Shown here: piece by piece, positions 8,785-17,542 of the stretch
How positions within the stretch are numbered: the first letter of the stretch is position 1
Layout: each line of letters begins with the position of its first letter
Assembly (NCBI RefSeq): GCF_018101125.2
Contig: NZ_JAELVF020000001.1
Coordinates: 1,190,998-1,254,997, forward strand
From: Streptomyces tardus
Lineage (GTDB): Bacteria > Actinomycetota > Actinomycetes > Streptomycetales > Streptomycetaceae
Direction of reading: 5' to 3'
DNA: 64,000 bases
Translations under genes and position numbers: made by a program
The notes under the pieces: model-generated
Database searches by the model: none
Told to the model about the DNA's origin: nothing
The model's input: only the letters and a program-made list of their open reading frames with translations

Positions 8785-9423
8785 GTGAGCCGCACTACAT
8801 CCGGGTCCCGCGAGGCCCAGAAGCAGAGAACCCGGCAGGCCATGCTCGATGCGGCACTCGGCCTGCTGGAGGACCAGAACATCTCGAGCCTCGGGCTCCG
8901 CGAGGTCACCCGCGCCGTCGACATCACACCGGCCGCCTTCTACCGGCATTTCCGCGACATCCCCGACCTCGGGGTGGCGCTGGTCGAGGAGGCGCTGGAC
9001 AGCCTGCACACCCTGGTGCGGACCGTGCTGGACGCGCCCGTCGAGCAGACCGAGCGCATGGATCGGACGGTGCGGCTGGTCCGCGACTACGTGCGCGAGC
9101 ACCCCGCGCACATCCGCTTCGTCATGCGCGAACGCCACAGCGGCGTACGGGCCGTGCGGCTGGCGATCGCCTCGCACTTCGACCGGTTCGTGGCGGAGAC
9201 CGCGGAGGCACTGGCCGAGGACCCCGGGTTCAGCGCCTGGGACGGCCACGATCGAGAGATGCTCGCGGGGATGCTGGTGGAGCAGATGGTGCAGACCGGA
9301 TCGGCCTTCCTCACCGCCGAGTTGGGCGAGGGTCCGAACGCGGAGAGGGTCGCCGCGACCGCACGCGACCGCCACCGGCTGATCCTCCTCGGCGCCGAGC
9401 GCTGGCAGGACCAGACCGACTGA
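8785..9423 (+). CDS. TetR-family transcriptional regulator (FabR/DesT-like)
   Basis: 212 residues. The N-terminal HTH spans about residues 8-58 (RTRQAMLDAALGLL ... TPAAFYRHFRD), with the FYRHF end typical of TetR proteins. The long alpha-helical C-terminal domain contains HIRFVMRERHSG, which I associate with FabR-like regulators of fatty-acid unsaturation. The GTG at 8785 is used because it starts just ahead of the HTH; an in-frame upstream start would translate through the operator. It likely represses itself and the divergent membrane protein. Confidence 0.85.
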   Translation: MSRTTSGSREAQKQRTRQAMLDAALGLLEDQNISSLGLREVTRAVDITPAAFYRHFRDIPDLGVALVEEALDSLHTLVRTVLDAPVEQTERMDRTVRLVRDYVREHPAHIRFVMRERHSGVRAVRLAIASHFDRFVAETAEALAEDPGFSAWDGHDREMLAGMLVEQMVQTGSAFLTAELGEGPNAERVAATARDRHRLILLGAERWQDQTD

Positions 9424-9472
9424 CCAACCAGACCGCCCGCCCGACCACCTCTCCGACCGGGCGGTCAACCGG

Positions 9473-9517
9473 GCGGGGTGCGCCTTGCCGCCACGCCGGG
9501 CGGCAGGCGCACCCCGC
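9473..9517. terminator. Hairpin between convergent genes, with a second distant arm
   Basis: GCGGGGTGCGCCTTGCCGC (starting at 9473) pairs with 9500-9517 except for one bulged T. A perfect inverted copy of the same 19 bases recurs at 9626-9644, giving two alternative foldings between the TetR gene and the convergent HTH membrane protein. Confidence 0.6.
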
Positions 9518-9678
9518 CACGCATGCCGCCTTCCAGCCGGTCGACCTCCCGACGCCACCCCACCCGAACCACCGCACGCCACCGCACGCCCACCACCCGG
9601 AGCCGCACACCCGCCGCCCGGCGTCGCGGCAAGGCGCACCCCGCCCGCTCCGTTGCGAAGGGCCCGGTCCGGGCACGG

Positions 9679-11160
9679 TCAGCCCTCGGGGGCGGGCTGC
9701 CAGCCGTCCTCGTAGCCGGGCGGCCACTGGTACTGCGTCCGCCCGTCGGTGCCGCTGGTGCGGAACGGCTTGCCCGCGGCGTCCACCCGCAGCACCCCGT
9801 GCCGACCGCCGCTGGACCACTCCAACTCCAGGTACCAGCTGACGTCCTGCTTCCGGACGCCCGCCTTGAAGAGGAAGACCTCGGGGTCCGACTCGCTGAC
9901 CTTGTACGGGAAGTCGCGCTGCCCGTTGGCGGGTAAGGGCTCGGGGCGGGCTGCGTCCAGATCCACCGAGAACGCCCGGGTGCGCACCTCGCCGCCGCAA
10001 CCGATGCCCGTCGCGTACTCGTTCCAGGCGAGCGGCGTTCGGGTCCCGGCGACCCGTACCCGGGCGGCCTCCAGCACGACCGTCTCCTCACCCGTGCCCT
10101 GGAGCGTCACCTCCACCAGCTGCTGCTCCGCCGGCACCGCTCCGAAGGCCGTGACCCACGAGGGCGCACCCGACTCGTCGGGCGGCTTGGGCAGTTGTCC
10201 TGGTTCGCGGTCGACCAGGAAGTGCTGGGAACACGGGCTCTCGTACACGTACGGGCGCACCCGTGCGGTCACCGGCACACCGCCGGAGTCGGGCCGGTCG
10301 GCGTTCCCGTCTCCCGGCTGCGGCTCCCGCGACTCGTCCGGCCCGTCCTCGGGCTGCTTCGAGGGGTCGTCCGTCCTCTCCGCGCCACTGTCGCCCTCAG
10401 CCTCGTCGTGCGTCCCCTCCGTGGAGGGGCGCTGCGCGCCGCCGCCACCCGCCGCGGCCCCGGACATGTCCTCGGACCCGCCTCCGGTGTCCCCGCCGAT
10501 CCAGGCGAGGCCGAGCACCAGCGCGCCCACCGCGGTCGCCGCCCCGCAGCCGAGCGCCAACCGCCTTCTGCGCGCCCGCCGCCGGTCCGGCGGCCCCGCC
10601 CCCGGGCCGACGGGTGCGTCGCCCACCGCGTCGAGCTCGCCACCCGGAACGCCGCCGCCCGGAGCGGAAGCACCGGCGCCGGTCGCGGCCGTACCGGCTG
10701 TGGCCGCCACCCGGGGCCCCGCCGGCTTCACCGGCGTCCTGCGATCCGCTGCCGACCCGCCCTCGTCCGCCGTTGCGCCGGCAGCCGGGTGCGACGGCGC
10801 CTCGGCCCCCTCCTCGGCCGGAATCCCCCGCGCCCCGGTCGAGGTGCTGCCCTCCGGGGCGCTGCCCGGCTTCGGGTCGCTGCGGGCTGCTTCCGGTGGG
10901 GACGCCTCGGAGCCCGCTCGTCCGCGCGCGGCGTCGGCGAGGATCCACAGCCGGTGGAGCTCCACCACCTCCTCCGGCCTCGCCCTGCACACCCGCGCCA
11001 GCCGCTCGACCGGCGCGAACTCCTGCGGCACCGCGCCGCCGTTCACGTACCGGTGCACGGTGGACGTACTCATGTGCAGCCGTTTGGCCAACGCCCCGTA
11101 GCTCAGCCCCGAGCGCTCCTTCAGCTCCCCCAGCCGACGGGTGAACTCCTCTGCCCCCAC
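9679..11160 (-). CDS. XRE-type HTH protein with transmembrane helix and extracytoplasmic domain
   Basis: 493 residues. An N-terminal helix-turn-helix (RSGLSYGALAKRLHMSTSTV and onward, about residues 10-55) is followed by a Pro/Ala/Ser-rich linker, one transmembrane helix (about residues 195-220, LALGCGAATAVGALVLGLAW), an acidic disordered stretch and a C-terminal domain with two cysteines that should sit outside the cell. The GTG start at 11160 has a GGAGG site 5 bases upstream. Proteins of this layout are common in Streptomyces and of unknown function; a one-protein envelope sensor is a reasonable guess. It is divergent from the lipoprotein gene. Confidence 0.75.
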   Translation of the reverse strand: MGAEEFTRRLGELKERSGLSYGALAKRLHMSTSTVHRYVNGGAVPQEFAPVERLARVCRARPEEVVELHRLWILADAARGRAGSEASPPEAARSDPKPGSAPEGSTSTGARGIPAEEGAEAPSHPAAGATADEGGSAADRRTPVKPAGPRVAATAGTAATGAGASAPGGGVPGGELDAVGDAPVGPGAGPPDRRRARRRRLALGCGAATAVGALVLGLAWIGGDTGGGSEDMSGAAAGGGGAQRPSTEGTHDEAEGDSGAERTDDPSKQPEDGPDESREPQPGDGNADRPDSGGVPVTARVRPYVYESPCSQHFLVDREPGQLPKPPDESGAPSWVTAFGAVPAEQQLVEVTLQGTGEETVVLEAARVRVAGTRTPLAWNEYATGIGCGGEVRTRAFSVDLDAARPEPLPANGQRDFPYKVSESDPEVFLFKAGVRKQDVSWYLELEWSSGGRHGVLRVDAAGKPFRTSGTDGRTQYQWPPGYEDGWQPAPEG

Positions 11161-11234
11161 ACATGCCTCCGTCCCAGCGGACCGTTCCAGCCCACCTGCG
11201 TTCCCCCTGGTCAGAGCCGGTACAAGCGTTCCAG

Positions 11235-11271
11235 CGTCCCAACCTCGCAGTAGATGCTGGCAGTTGGGACG
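11235..11271. promoter_or_regulatory. Inverted repeat in divergent promoter region
   Basis: CGTCCCAAC (11235-11243) and GTTGGGACG (11263-11271) are perfect 9-base inverted repeats 19 bases apart, between the divergent HTH membrane protein and the lipoprotein gene. The placement suits an operator, possibly for the HTH protein itself. Confidence 0.4.
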
Positions 11272-11379
11272 ACACGCGGTACAGGCTTCGGTCATCCAAG
11301 CACGCCGCTCGCCTCCCAGTAGGTGCCGGGCGGAGTGCCACGTTCCACAAACGCCTCCACGCACTCGAAAGGTGCCCCC

Positions 11380-12063
11380 ATGCGCATCCGCAAGCTCCCG
11401 GTCGCCATCACCGTCGTACTCGCCGCGCTGACACTCTCGGCATGCGGGGAGGACGAGCCGCTGCGCAGCTCGAACATCCCCGGGCCGTCCACCAGCGCGG
11501 AGGACTCCGACAACAGGAACGCCGACGACACAGACAACGCCGAGAACGCCGACAAGGGCCGGAACGACAGCGGCCAGGACGGCCCGAACGCGGGCAAGGC
11601 CCCCAACGGGCAGAAGGAGAACGCCTCCGACGACCCGGCACGGGAAGACGGTGGCGCACGCACCGACTGCACCGTCGCCAACACCTCGGTCCGTGCGGCC
11701 GAGGTCTCCCGGCCGGTCAACACCGTGCTGCTGACCGTCACCAACACCGGCAGCACCAACTGCGACCTGAAGAACTACCCGTACCTGAAGTTCACCGGCG
11801 CGCAGTCCGTACCGCCGCCCATCGAGTCCAGCAAGCCGCAGGCGGTGGTCACCCTCGCGCCGGGCGCGAAGGGGTACGCGGCGATCCGGCTGTCCGCCGC
11901 CGACGGCAGCGGCAGCAACGGCTACCGCGCCACCACGCTGGAGGTCGGCTTCCAGAAGGACGGAATGACGAACGTCCGGCTGCCGGCGGGCGGTGTCCAC
12001 ATCGACAGCTCCCTCACCGTCACCTACTGGCAGTCCACCGCCGCCGACGCCCTCATGCACTGA
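11380..12063 (+). CDS. DUF4232-domain lipoprotein
   Basis: 227 residues. A lipoprotein signal peptide (MRIRKLPVAITVVLAALTLSAC) ends in a lipobox LSAC, then an Asn/Asp-rich linker and a C-terminal domain of about 135 residues starting at DCTVANTSVRA with a second Cys in NCDLKNYPYLKF. This matches the DUF4232 family of exported actinomycete proteins of unknown function. The ATG at 11380 is the only start that gives a proper signal peptide. Confidence 0.85.
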   Translation: MRIRKLPVAITVVLAALTLSACGEDEPLRSSNIPGPSTSAEDSDNRNADDTDNAENADKGRNDSGQDGPNAGKAPNGQKENASDDPAREDGGARTDCTVANTSVRAAEVSRPVNTVLLTVTNTGSTNCDLKNYPYLKFTGAQSVPPPIESSKPQAVVTLAPGAKGYAAIRLSAADGSGSNGYRATTLEVGFQKDGMTNVRLPAGGVHIDSSLTVTYWQSTAADALMH

Positions 12064-12222
12064 GCCGAGGACCGAGAACGCCGCTTCCGCCGAGGGTTGG
12101 GCCTCCCGGCGGGGCGGCCACGTTCCGCCGCTCCCACGGCCGCGGCCGTGTCCCGCGCCCGTACGGCCGCCGCGGTACAAACCGGCGCCTCGGCCCGGCG
12201 GCGCTCGTGGGGCACCGCGCAC

Positions 12223-12870
12223 TCAGGCGCGCAGGAGGGCCAGTACGGCGAGGACCCGGCGGTGGCCGTCGGTGTCCACGGGCAGATCGAGTTTGGTGAA
12301 GATGTTGCCGATGTGCTTGTTCACCGCCGCCGCGCTGATGAACAGCCGGGCCGCCAGGTTGGCGTTGGACAGACCCTGCGCCATCAGGCCCAGCACCTCC
12401 TGTTCGCGGGGGCTGAGCCGCTCCAGCGGGTCGGGACCGCGGCGGAGCAGCTGGTTGATCACCTCGGGGTCCACCACGGTGCCCCCGGCGGCGACCCGTT
12501 CGACCGCCGTACGGAAGTCGGCGACCGCAGCGATGCGCTCCTTGAGCAGATAGCCCACCCCGGCGCCGCCCCCGGTGTCCAACAGCCGCGTCGCGCAGGA
12601 GCGTTCGACGTACTGGCTGAGCACCAGCACCGGCAGCCCCGGGTGGGCCAGGCGCAGCTCGACAGCGGCCCGCAGCCCGTCGTCGGCGTCGCCCGGCGGC
12701 ATCCGTACGTCGGTGATCAGCAGGTCGGGCCGCTCGGCGGCCACCGCCGCCACCAGCGCCTCCGCGTCGCCCACGGCGGCGATCACCCGGTGGCCGAACC
12801 GGCGCACCAGCTCCACCAGGCCCTCTCGCAGGAGTACGGCGTCCTCGGCGACGGCTACGCGCAGCGGCAC
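12223..12870 (-). CDS. NarL/LuxR-type response regulator
   Basis: 215 residues. The receiver domain (about 1-120) holds the acidic pocket EDAVLL, the phospho-acceptor Asp in DLLITDVRMP and the KERI segment; a LuxR HTH covers the last 65 residues (LSPREQEVLGLMAQGLSNANLAA). A GTG start with GGAG 5 bases upstream lies inside the end of the kinase gene (16-base overlap), so the pair is translationally coupled. With the neighbouring kinase it forms a two-component system that may control the divergent ABC transporter. Confidence 0.9.
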   Translation of the reverse strand: MPLRVAVAEDAVLLREGLVELVRRFGHRVIAAVGDAEALVAAVAAERPDLLITDVRMPPGDADDGLRAAVELRLAHPGLPVLVLSQYVERSCATRLLDTGGGAGVGYLLKERIAAVADFRTAVERVAAGGTVVDPEVINQLLRRGPDPLERLSPREQEVLGLMAQGLSNANLAARLFISAAAVNKHIGNIFTKLDLPVDTDGHRRVLAVLALLRA

Positions 12871-14075
12871 GGGATCTCCACATGGACGAGGGTCGGACCA
12901 CCGACCGGGCTGGAGATGCGCATTCTGCCCTCCAGCGCGGTGAGCCGGTCGGCGAGGCCGGTCAGCCCGGTGCCCTCGTCGGGTTCCGCGCCGCCGCACC
13001 CGTCGTCCCCGATCTCCAGCACCAGCAGATCGCTGCGGCAACGGCCGTGCACCCAGGCCCGGTTGGCGCCGCTGTGCCGGGCGACGTTGGTCAGCGCCTC
13101 GCTGATCAGGTAGTACGCGCCGGTCTCCAGCGGGCGGGGCAACCGCCGGGGAAGCACGAGGTCGACGTCGACCGGGAGGGGGAAGCGGGCCGCGAAATCC
13201 TCGACGGCGGCGGCGAGTCCGTGGTCGGTGAGCACCGGCGGATGCAGGCCGCGGACCAGCGAGCGCAACTCGGCGTGGGTGGCGGCGAGTCGGCGTTCGG
13301 CCTCGTCGAGCCCGGTGGCGAGCGGGGAGTCGTCGGGGGCGTCGAGACGCATCAGGCCCAGCGTCACGCCCAGCGACACCAGATGCTGCTGGACGCCGTC
13401 GTGCAGATCCCTTTCGATCCGGACGCGTTCGGCGTCGAAGGAGTCGATCAGCCGTGCCCGCGAGGCCCGTACCTCCCGCAGCGCCTCGCCGAGTTCGGCG
13501 TCGCGCGGCGCCAGGAAGGTCCGGGCGAACGCCGCCCGCGCGCCCGCCCAGGAGGTGACCGTGTACGGGGAGGCCAGCAGCACGATCGCCCCGAAGACCG
13601 TCCACGGCCAGGTCTGGGAGTCCGTGGAGGCGAAGAGCAGCACCGGCAGGCCCAGCGAGAACGCCAGCACCAGCAGGTCCAGCCACCACAGCGCGGCCAC
13701 CGACAGCAGTGTGAAGAGCAACTCCCGCCACGTCACCTGCTCCCTGAGCCGGGTCGCCGCCCACGCCCGCAACCCCGGTGCCGGGGGCGCACGGTGCGGG
13801 TCGGGCAGCGCGTCGAGGTCGACCAGCCGCAACCGACGCCGTTCGACCGCGGCCACGGTCACCGACGACAGCACCACACCGACCAGCGGCGCGACACCGA
13901 CCAGAACGACCAGCAGCACCACGCCGGCCACCAGACCGGCGGCGAACACCAGCGCGGCCACCGCACCGACCAGCACTCCGCCGGCCAGGTACGCCAGCGA
14001 CCGCCAGGGCCAGGCGGAGGTCAGAAAGCTGAGCGGGTGCAGGGCCATCGCCTGCCAGGCGGTCCGGGGGCGCAT
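12855..14075 (-). CDS. Sensor histidine kinase (NarX/DesK type, HisKA_3)
   Basis: 406 residues. Four or more membrane helices occupy about residues 20-190, with no large extracellular loop. The dimerisation helix carries the phospho-accepting His in ERVRIERDLHDGVQQHLVSL, and the ATPase domain shows ISEALTNVARHS, EIGDDGCGG and GTGLTGLADRL. The ATG at 14075 starts just before the first hydrophobic region; a second ATG 27 bases later is possible. It acts with the overlapping response regulator and is divergent from the ABC transporter, an arrangement often seen where the transporter is the regulated target. Confidence 0.9.
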   Translation of the reverse strand: MRPRTAWQAMALHPLSFLTSAWPWRSLAYLAGGVLVGAVAALVFAAGLVAGVVLLVVLVGVAPLVGVVLSSVTVAAVERRRLRLVDLDALPDPHRAPPAPGLRAWAATRLREQVTWRELLFTLLSVAALWWLDLLVLAFSLGLPVLLFASTDSQTWPWTVFGAIVLLASPYTVTSWAGARAAFARTFLAPRDAELGEALREVRASRARLIDSFDAERVRIERDLHDGVQQHLVSLGVTLGLMRLDAPDDSPLATGLDEAERRLAATHAELRSLVRGLHPPVLTDHGLAAAVEDFAARFPLPVDVDLVLPRRLPRPLETGAYYLISEALTNVARHSGANRAWVHGRCRSDLLVLEIGDDGCGGAEPDEGTGLTGLADRLTALEGRMRISSPVGGPTLVHVEIPCRCA

Positions 14076-14186
14076 GGTCGGGACGCTACCGCCGCTGCCG
14101 CCCGGGCGAAGTAGAGCAGGCTCCACCTTCGAAGGTGGCACAGGCGCCAGTGCGCCCACGGCCGGTCGGGCGGTGGACTCGGCGGC

Positions 14187-15158
14187 ATGGTTCCCACGAC
14201 ACCGACCGGCCCCGCACCGCGCTCCGGCCACCGCTCACCTCTGCCGGGAGCACTGCCCGCACCCACCGACGGCCCCGCGCCCACCAACGCCGTACCCACC
14301 GACGGCCCCTGCACCGCCGACGACCCCCGCTCCCCCGGCACCGGCGCCCCGGAGACCGCCCCGGCCCACGCCGTACGACTCGAAGGGGTACGGGTGGTGC
14401 ACGGCAGCGGCGCACGTGCCGTGACGGCGCTCGACGACGTGTCGATCGCGTTCGCCCGCGGCACGTTCACCGCCATCATGGGCCCCTCCGGCTCCGGCAA
14501 GTCGACGCTGCTCCAGTGCGCGGCGGGCCTGGACCGGCCGACTGCCGGGCGCATCGTCCTGGCCGGCCAGGACATCGGCGGGCTCGACGAGAACGCGCGT
14601 ACCCGGCTGCGGCGGGAACGTGTCGGCTTCGTCTTCCAGGCGTTCAATCTGGTCGAGTCGCTGACCGCGGCGGAGAACGTCGTACTGCCCTCGCGGTTCG
14701 GCGGCCGGCGGGTGGACCGCGACCGGGTCGCCGAGGCCCTGCAGGCGGTGGGCCTGGCCGACCGCGCACACCACCGCCCCAGTCAGCTCTCCGGCGGCCA
14801 ACAGCAGCGGGTCGCGCTGGCCCGCGCGCTGGTCAGCCGACCGGACGTGCTGTTCGCCGACGAGCCGACCGGCGCGCTGGACACCGTGACCTCCGCCGAA
14901 GTCCTGCGGCTGATGCGGATGTTGGTCGACGCCCGCGGCGGGACGACGCTGATGGTCACGCACGATCCGGTGGCGGCGGCCGGTGCCGACGTCGTGGTCT
15001 TCCTCAAGGACGGCCGGGTCGTCGACCGCCTCGACCTGGGACGCGGCCCGGGCGACGGCGGCGGAGCCCCTTGTCGAAGCTCAGGCGCCCCGCCCCCGCG
15101 GGCCCTCACCGAGCGGGTGTCCGTCATCGCCGCCCGTACGACCCGGCTGGAGTCGTGA
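14187..15158 (+). CDS. ABC transporter ATP-binding protein, MacB/LolD-like
   Basis: 323 residues. After about 60 Pro/Ala/Thr-rich residues the ATPase domain shows Walker A GPSGSGKST, Q-loop VFQAFNLV, signature LSGGQQQR, Walker B VLFADEPTGALD and an H-loop MVTHDP. The LVESLTAAENV segment is typical of the MacB/LolD/FtsE branch that works with FtsX-like permeases. It overlaps the following permease by one base. It probably energises extrusion of an antibiotic or peptide, or mechanical signalling, with that permease. Confidence 0.9.
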   Translation: MVPTTPTGPAPRSGHRSPLPGALPAPTDGPAPTNAVPTDGPCTADDPRSPGTGAPETAPAHAVRLEGVRVVHGSGARAVTALDDVSIAFARGTFTAIMGPSGSGKSTLLQCAAGLDRPTAGRIVLAGQDIGGLDENARTRLRRERVGFVFQAFNLVESLTAAENVVLPSRFGGRRVDRDRVAEALQAVGLADRAHHRPSQLSGGQQQRVALARALVSRPDVLFADEPTGALDTVTSAEVLRLMRMLVDARGGTTLMVTHDPVAAAGADVVVFLKDGRVVDRLDLGRGPGDGGGAPCRSSGAPPPRALTERVSVIAARTTRLES

Positions 15159-17542
15159 TGCTCGCTCTCGCCAACCTCCGCGAGCACCGCCGTGCCTTCC
15201 TCGCCGCCTTCCTCGCCGTGCTGGTCGGCGTCGGGCTCATCACCGCGACGCTGGTCGTCCACGACTCCTCGCTGCCGCGGGTGCCGGACCGCTACTCGGG
15301 CACGACGGCGCTCGCCCTGCCGCGCCAGGCCGCCGACACCGACGGCCGGGCACGCGACCGCATTCCGTGGGGCCGGGCCGAATCGGCCGCGCTGGTACGG
15401 GAGTTGACGGCCCTGGAGGAGGTGGCTTCGGCGGTGCCGGACCGCTCCTTCTACGCCCAGGCGTTCCTCGGCGGTCGACCTGTCGAGGACGAGGGTGCGT
15501 TGGAGGCCGGACACGGCTTCGCCGCCGCCGGCCTCGCCCCGTACCGCACCGTCGAGGGTCGGGCGCCGCGATCGGACCGGGAGGTGGTGGTCGACCGCGC
15601 GCTCGGCGTCGCCGCCGGTACGACGCTGACCGTCAACCTCTCCGAGGGCAGGCGCGACTTCACGGTGGTGGGCGCCGTCGACGGGCCGGGCCACTGGTTC
15701 ACCGACGCCTTCGCCGCCGGTCAGCAGCCGGGGGTACGGGCGATCGGGCTGATCGCCGCCGAGGGAGTCTCCGACGCGGAACTGGCCGCCGCGGCCGAGC
15801 CGGTGCTCGACGGCACCGGCACCGTCGTCGTCGGTGACGGGCGGTCCGCCGCCCAGCCGGCCCATCTCGCGCACAAGCGGTTCCTTGGTTCCCAACTGCT
15901 CGGCGCGATGGCCCTGTTGGCGCTGTTCACCACGGTGTTCACGGTCGCCGCCACGCTCGCACTCGCCACCGGGCTGCGCCGCCGCGAACTGGGACTGCTG
16001 CGCGCACTGGGCGCCTCCCCCGGCTGGATTCGCCGCATGATCCTCGGGGAGGCCGCGCTGGTGGCGGTGGCGGGCTCGGCAGTCGGGCTGCCGGTGGGGC
16101 TCGCCGGCGCGCCGCTGCTGCTCTCGGTCCTGCGCCGGCTGGGAGTCGCCGCTCCGGACCTGGCCCTGCGGGTGTCGGCGTGGCCGCTGTTGACGGCCAC
16201 CGGGATCGGTGTCGCGGTGTGCGTGCTCGGGGCCTGGACGGCGGCGCGGCAGGCGGCGCGGGTCGCCCCGCTGGAGGCGATGCTGCCCACCCGCGGCGCC
16301 AACAGGCCGCTGAGCCGGGCGCGTACGGTCTGCGGTCTGGTGGCGCTCGCCGGCGGCGGCGCACTCACCGGCACCACCGCGGTCACCAGCGCCGACGACC
16401 GGGTGAACGCGGCGCTCTCGGCGACCATGGTGCTGACTGTGGCCGCCGCACTGCTGGCCCCGGTGGTCGTGGGGCCGCTCGCCCGCGCCCTGACCCGGCC
16501 GTTCGCCCGTTGCCGCAGCGCCCAACCGTTGCTGGTGCGCAGGGAGTTGACCGCCCACCCGGGGCGCGCCGCCGCGCTGGCGGCGCCGGTGATCGCCGCG
16601 GTCGGCTTCGCGGTGCTGCTGACCGGCACCGTGGAGACGATGCGGGTCGCGTACCCGGCCGGCGAGGCGCTGAAGCTGGCGGGCCGGGTGATCGTGGTGC
16701 CCGACGGAACCCCCGGAAACAGCGAGGAGGTGGTAGAGGCGCATCCGGTCGGCAGGGCGGCGGTCCCGACCCGTGCCTTCGTCACGCCCGAAGGCGCGGC
16801 GGAGCCGACCGTCGTGGACGTGATCGGCTCCCGGGACCCGCGCTGGAGCGCGCCGGGCAGCGCCGTGCTGGGCGCCCGTACGGCCGACGACCTCGGACTC
16901 CGCACCGGCGACCGGGCTCCGGTGCGGTTCGCGGACGGACGCACCGTGGTGCTGCGGGTCGCCGAGGTGCTGCCCGACGATCCCGCCCGCGGGGACTTCG
17001 TCGTCGCACGCTCGGTGGTGCGCGAGCACGATCCGGCGGCGCTCACCGACGACCTGTTCGTACCCGCGGCGCACGCGCCCGCGTCGGCGCACCCCGGTAC
17101 CGCCGTGCACGACGCGGTCCGGTTCGCGCTGGAGGACTACCGCGTCGACGCCGAACTCACCGAGAGCCTGACGTGGTTGCTGGTCGCGGTCGCCGTCGGG
17201 TACAGCGCGATCGCGGTCGCCAACGGCACGGCCGCCGCCACGCACAGCCGCCGCCGCGATCTGGCGGTGCTGCGCGCGACCGGGGGCACCCGACGCCAAC
17301 TGCTGCGCACGGCCGCCGCCGAGACCGCCCTGGTCGTGGGCGTGGGCGGGCTGCTCGGTGTCGCGGTCGCCGTGCCGCCACTGCTCGGCATGGCCTCCGG
17401 TCTCTCCCAGCTCACCGGCGTCGGCGTCGGTCTGCGGCTGAACCTGCCGGCGGTCGTCGGAGTCGTGGCGGCCACCCTGCTGGTCGCGGTCGTCGCCGCA
17501 CTGGTCACCGTCCACCGCGCACTGCGCCCGACGCCCCGCTGA
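15158..17542 (+). CDS. FtsX-like permease of the ABC transporter
   Basis: 794 residues. One N-terminal helix, a large extracytoplasmic domain, then two FtsX-type transmembrane blocks (around residues 245-370 with RRRELGLLRALGASPGWIRR, and around 665-790 with SRRRDLAVLRATGGTRRQLL), plus a second extracytoplasmic domain between them. This duplicated layout matches actinomycete MacB-type permeases. The ATG at 15158 overlaps the ATPase stop (TGATG). Substrate unknown; the divergent two-component system suggests induction by envelope stress or an antibiotic. Confidence 0.9.
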   Translation: MLALANLREHRRAFLAAFLAVLVGVGLITATLVVHDSSLPRVPDRYSGTTALALPRQAADTDGRARDRIPWGRAESAALVRELTALEEVASAVPDRSFYAQAFLGGRPVEDEGALEAGHGFAAAGLAPYRTVEGRAPRSDREVVVDRALGVAAGTTLTVNLSEGRRDFTVVGAVDGPGHWFTDAFAAGQQPGVRAIGLIAAEGVSDAELAAAAEPVLDGTGTVVVGDGRSAAQPAHLAHKRFLGSQLLGAMALLALFTTVFTVAATLALATGLRRRELGLLRALGASPGWIRRMILGEAALVAVAGSAVGLPVGLAGAPLLLSVLRRLGVAAPDLALRVSAWPLLTATGIGVAVCVLGAWTAARQAARVAPLEAMLPTRGANRPLSRARTVCGLVALAGGGALTGTTAVTSADDRVNAALSATMVLTVAAALLAPVVVGPLARALTRPFARCRSAQPLLVRRELTAHPGRAAALAAPVIAAVGFAVLLTGTVETMRVAYPAGEALKLAGRVIVVPDGTPGNSEEVVEAHPVGRAAVPTRAFVTPEGAAEPTVVDVIGSRDPRWSAPGSAVLGARTADDLGLRTGDRAPVRFADGRTVVLRVAEVLPDDPARGDFVVARSVVREHDPAALTDDLFVPAAHAPASAHPGTAVHDAVRFALEDYRVDAELTESLTWLLVAVAVGYSAIAVANGTAAATHSRRRDLAVLRATGGTRRQLLRTAAAETALVVGVGGLLGVAVAVPPLLGMASGLSQLTGVGVGLRLNLPAVVGVVAATLLVAVVAALVTVHRALRPTPR

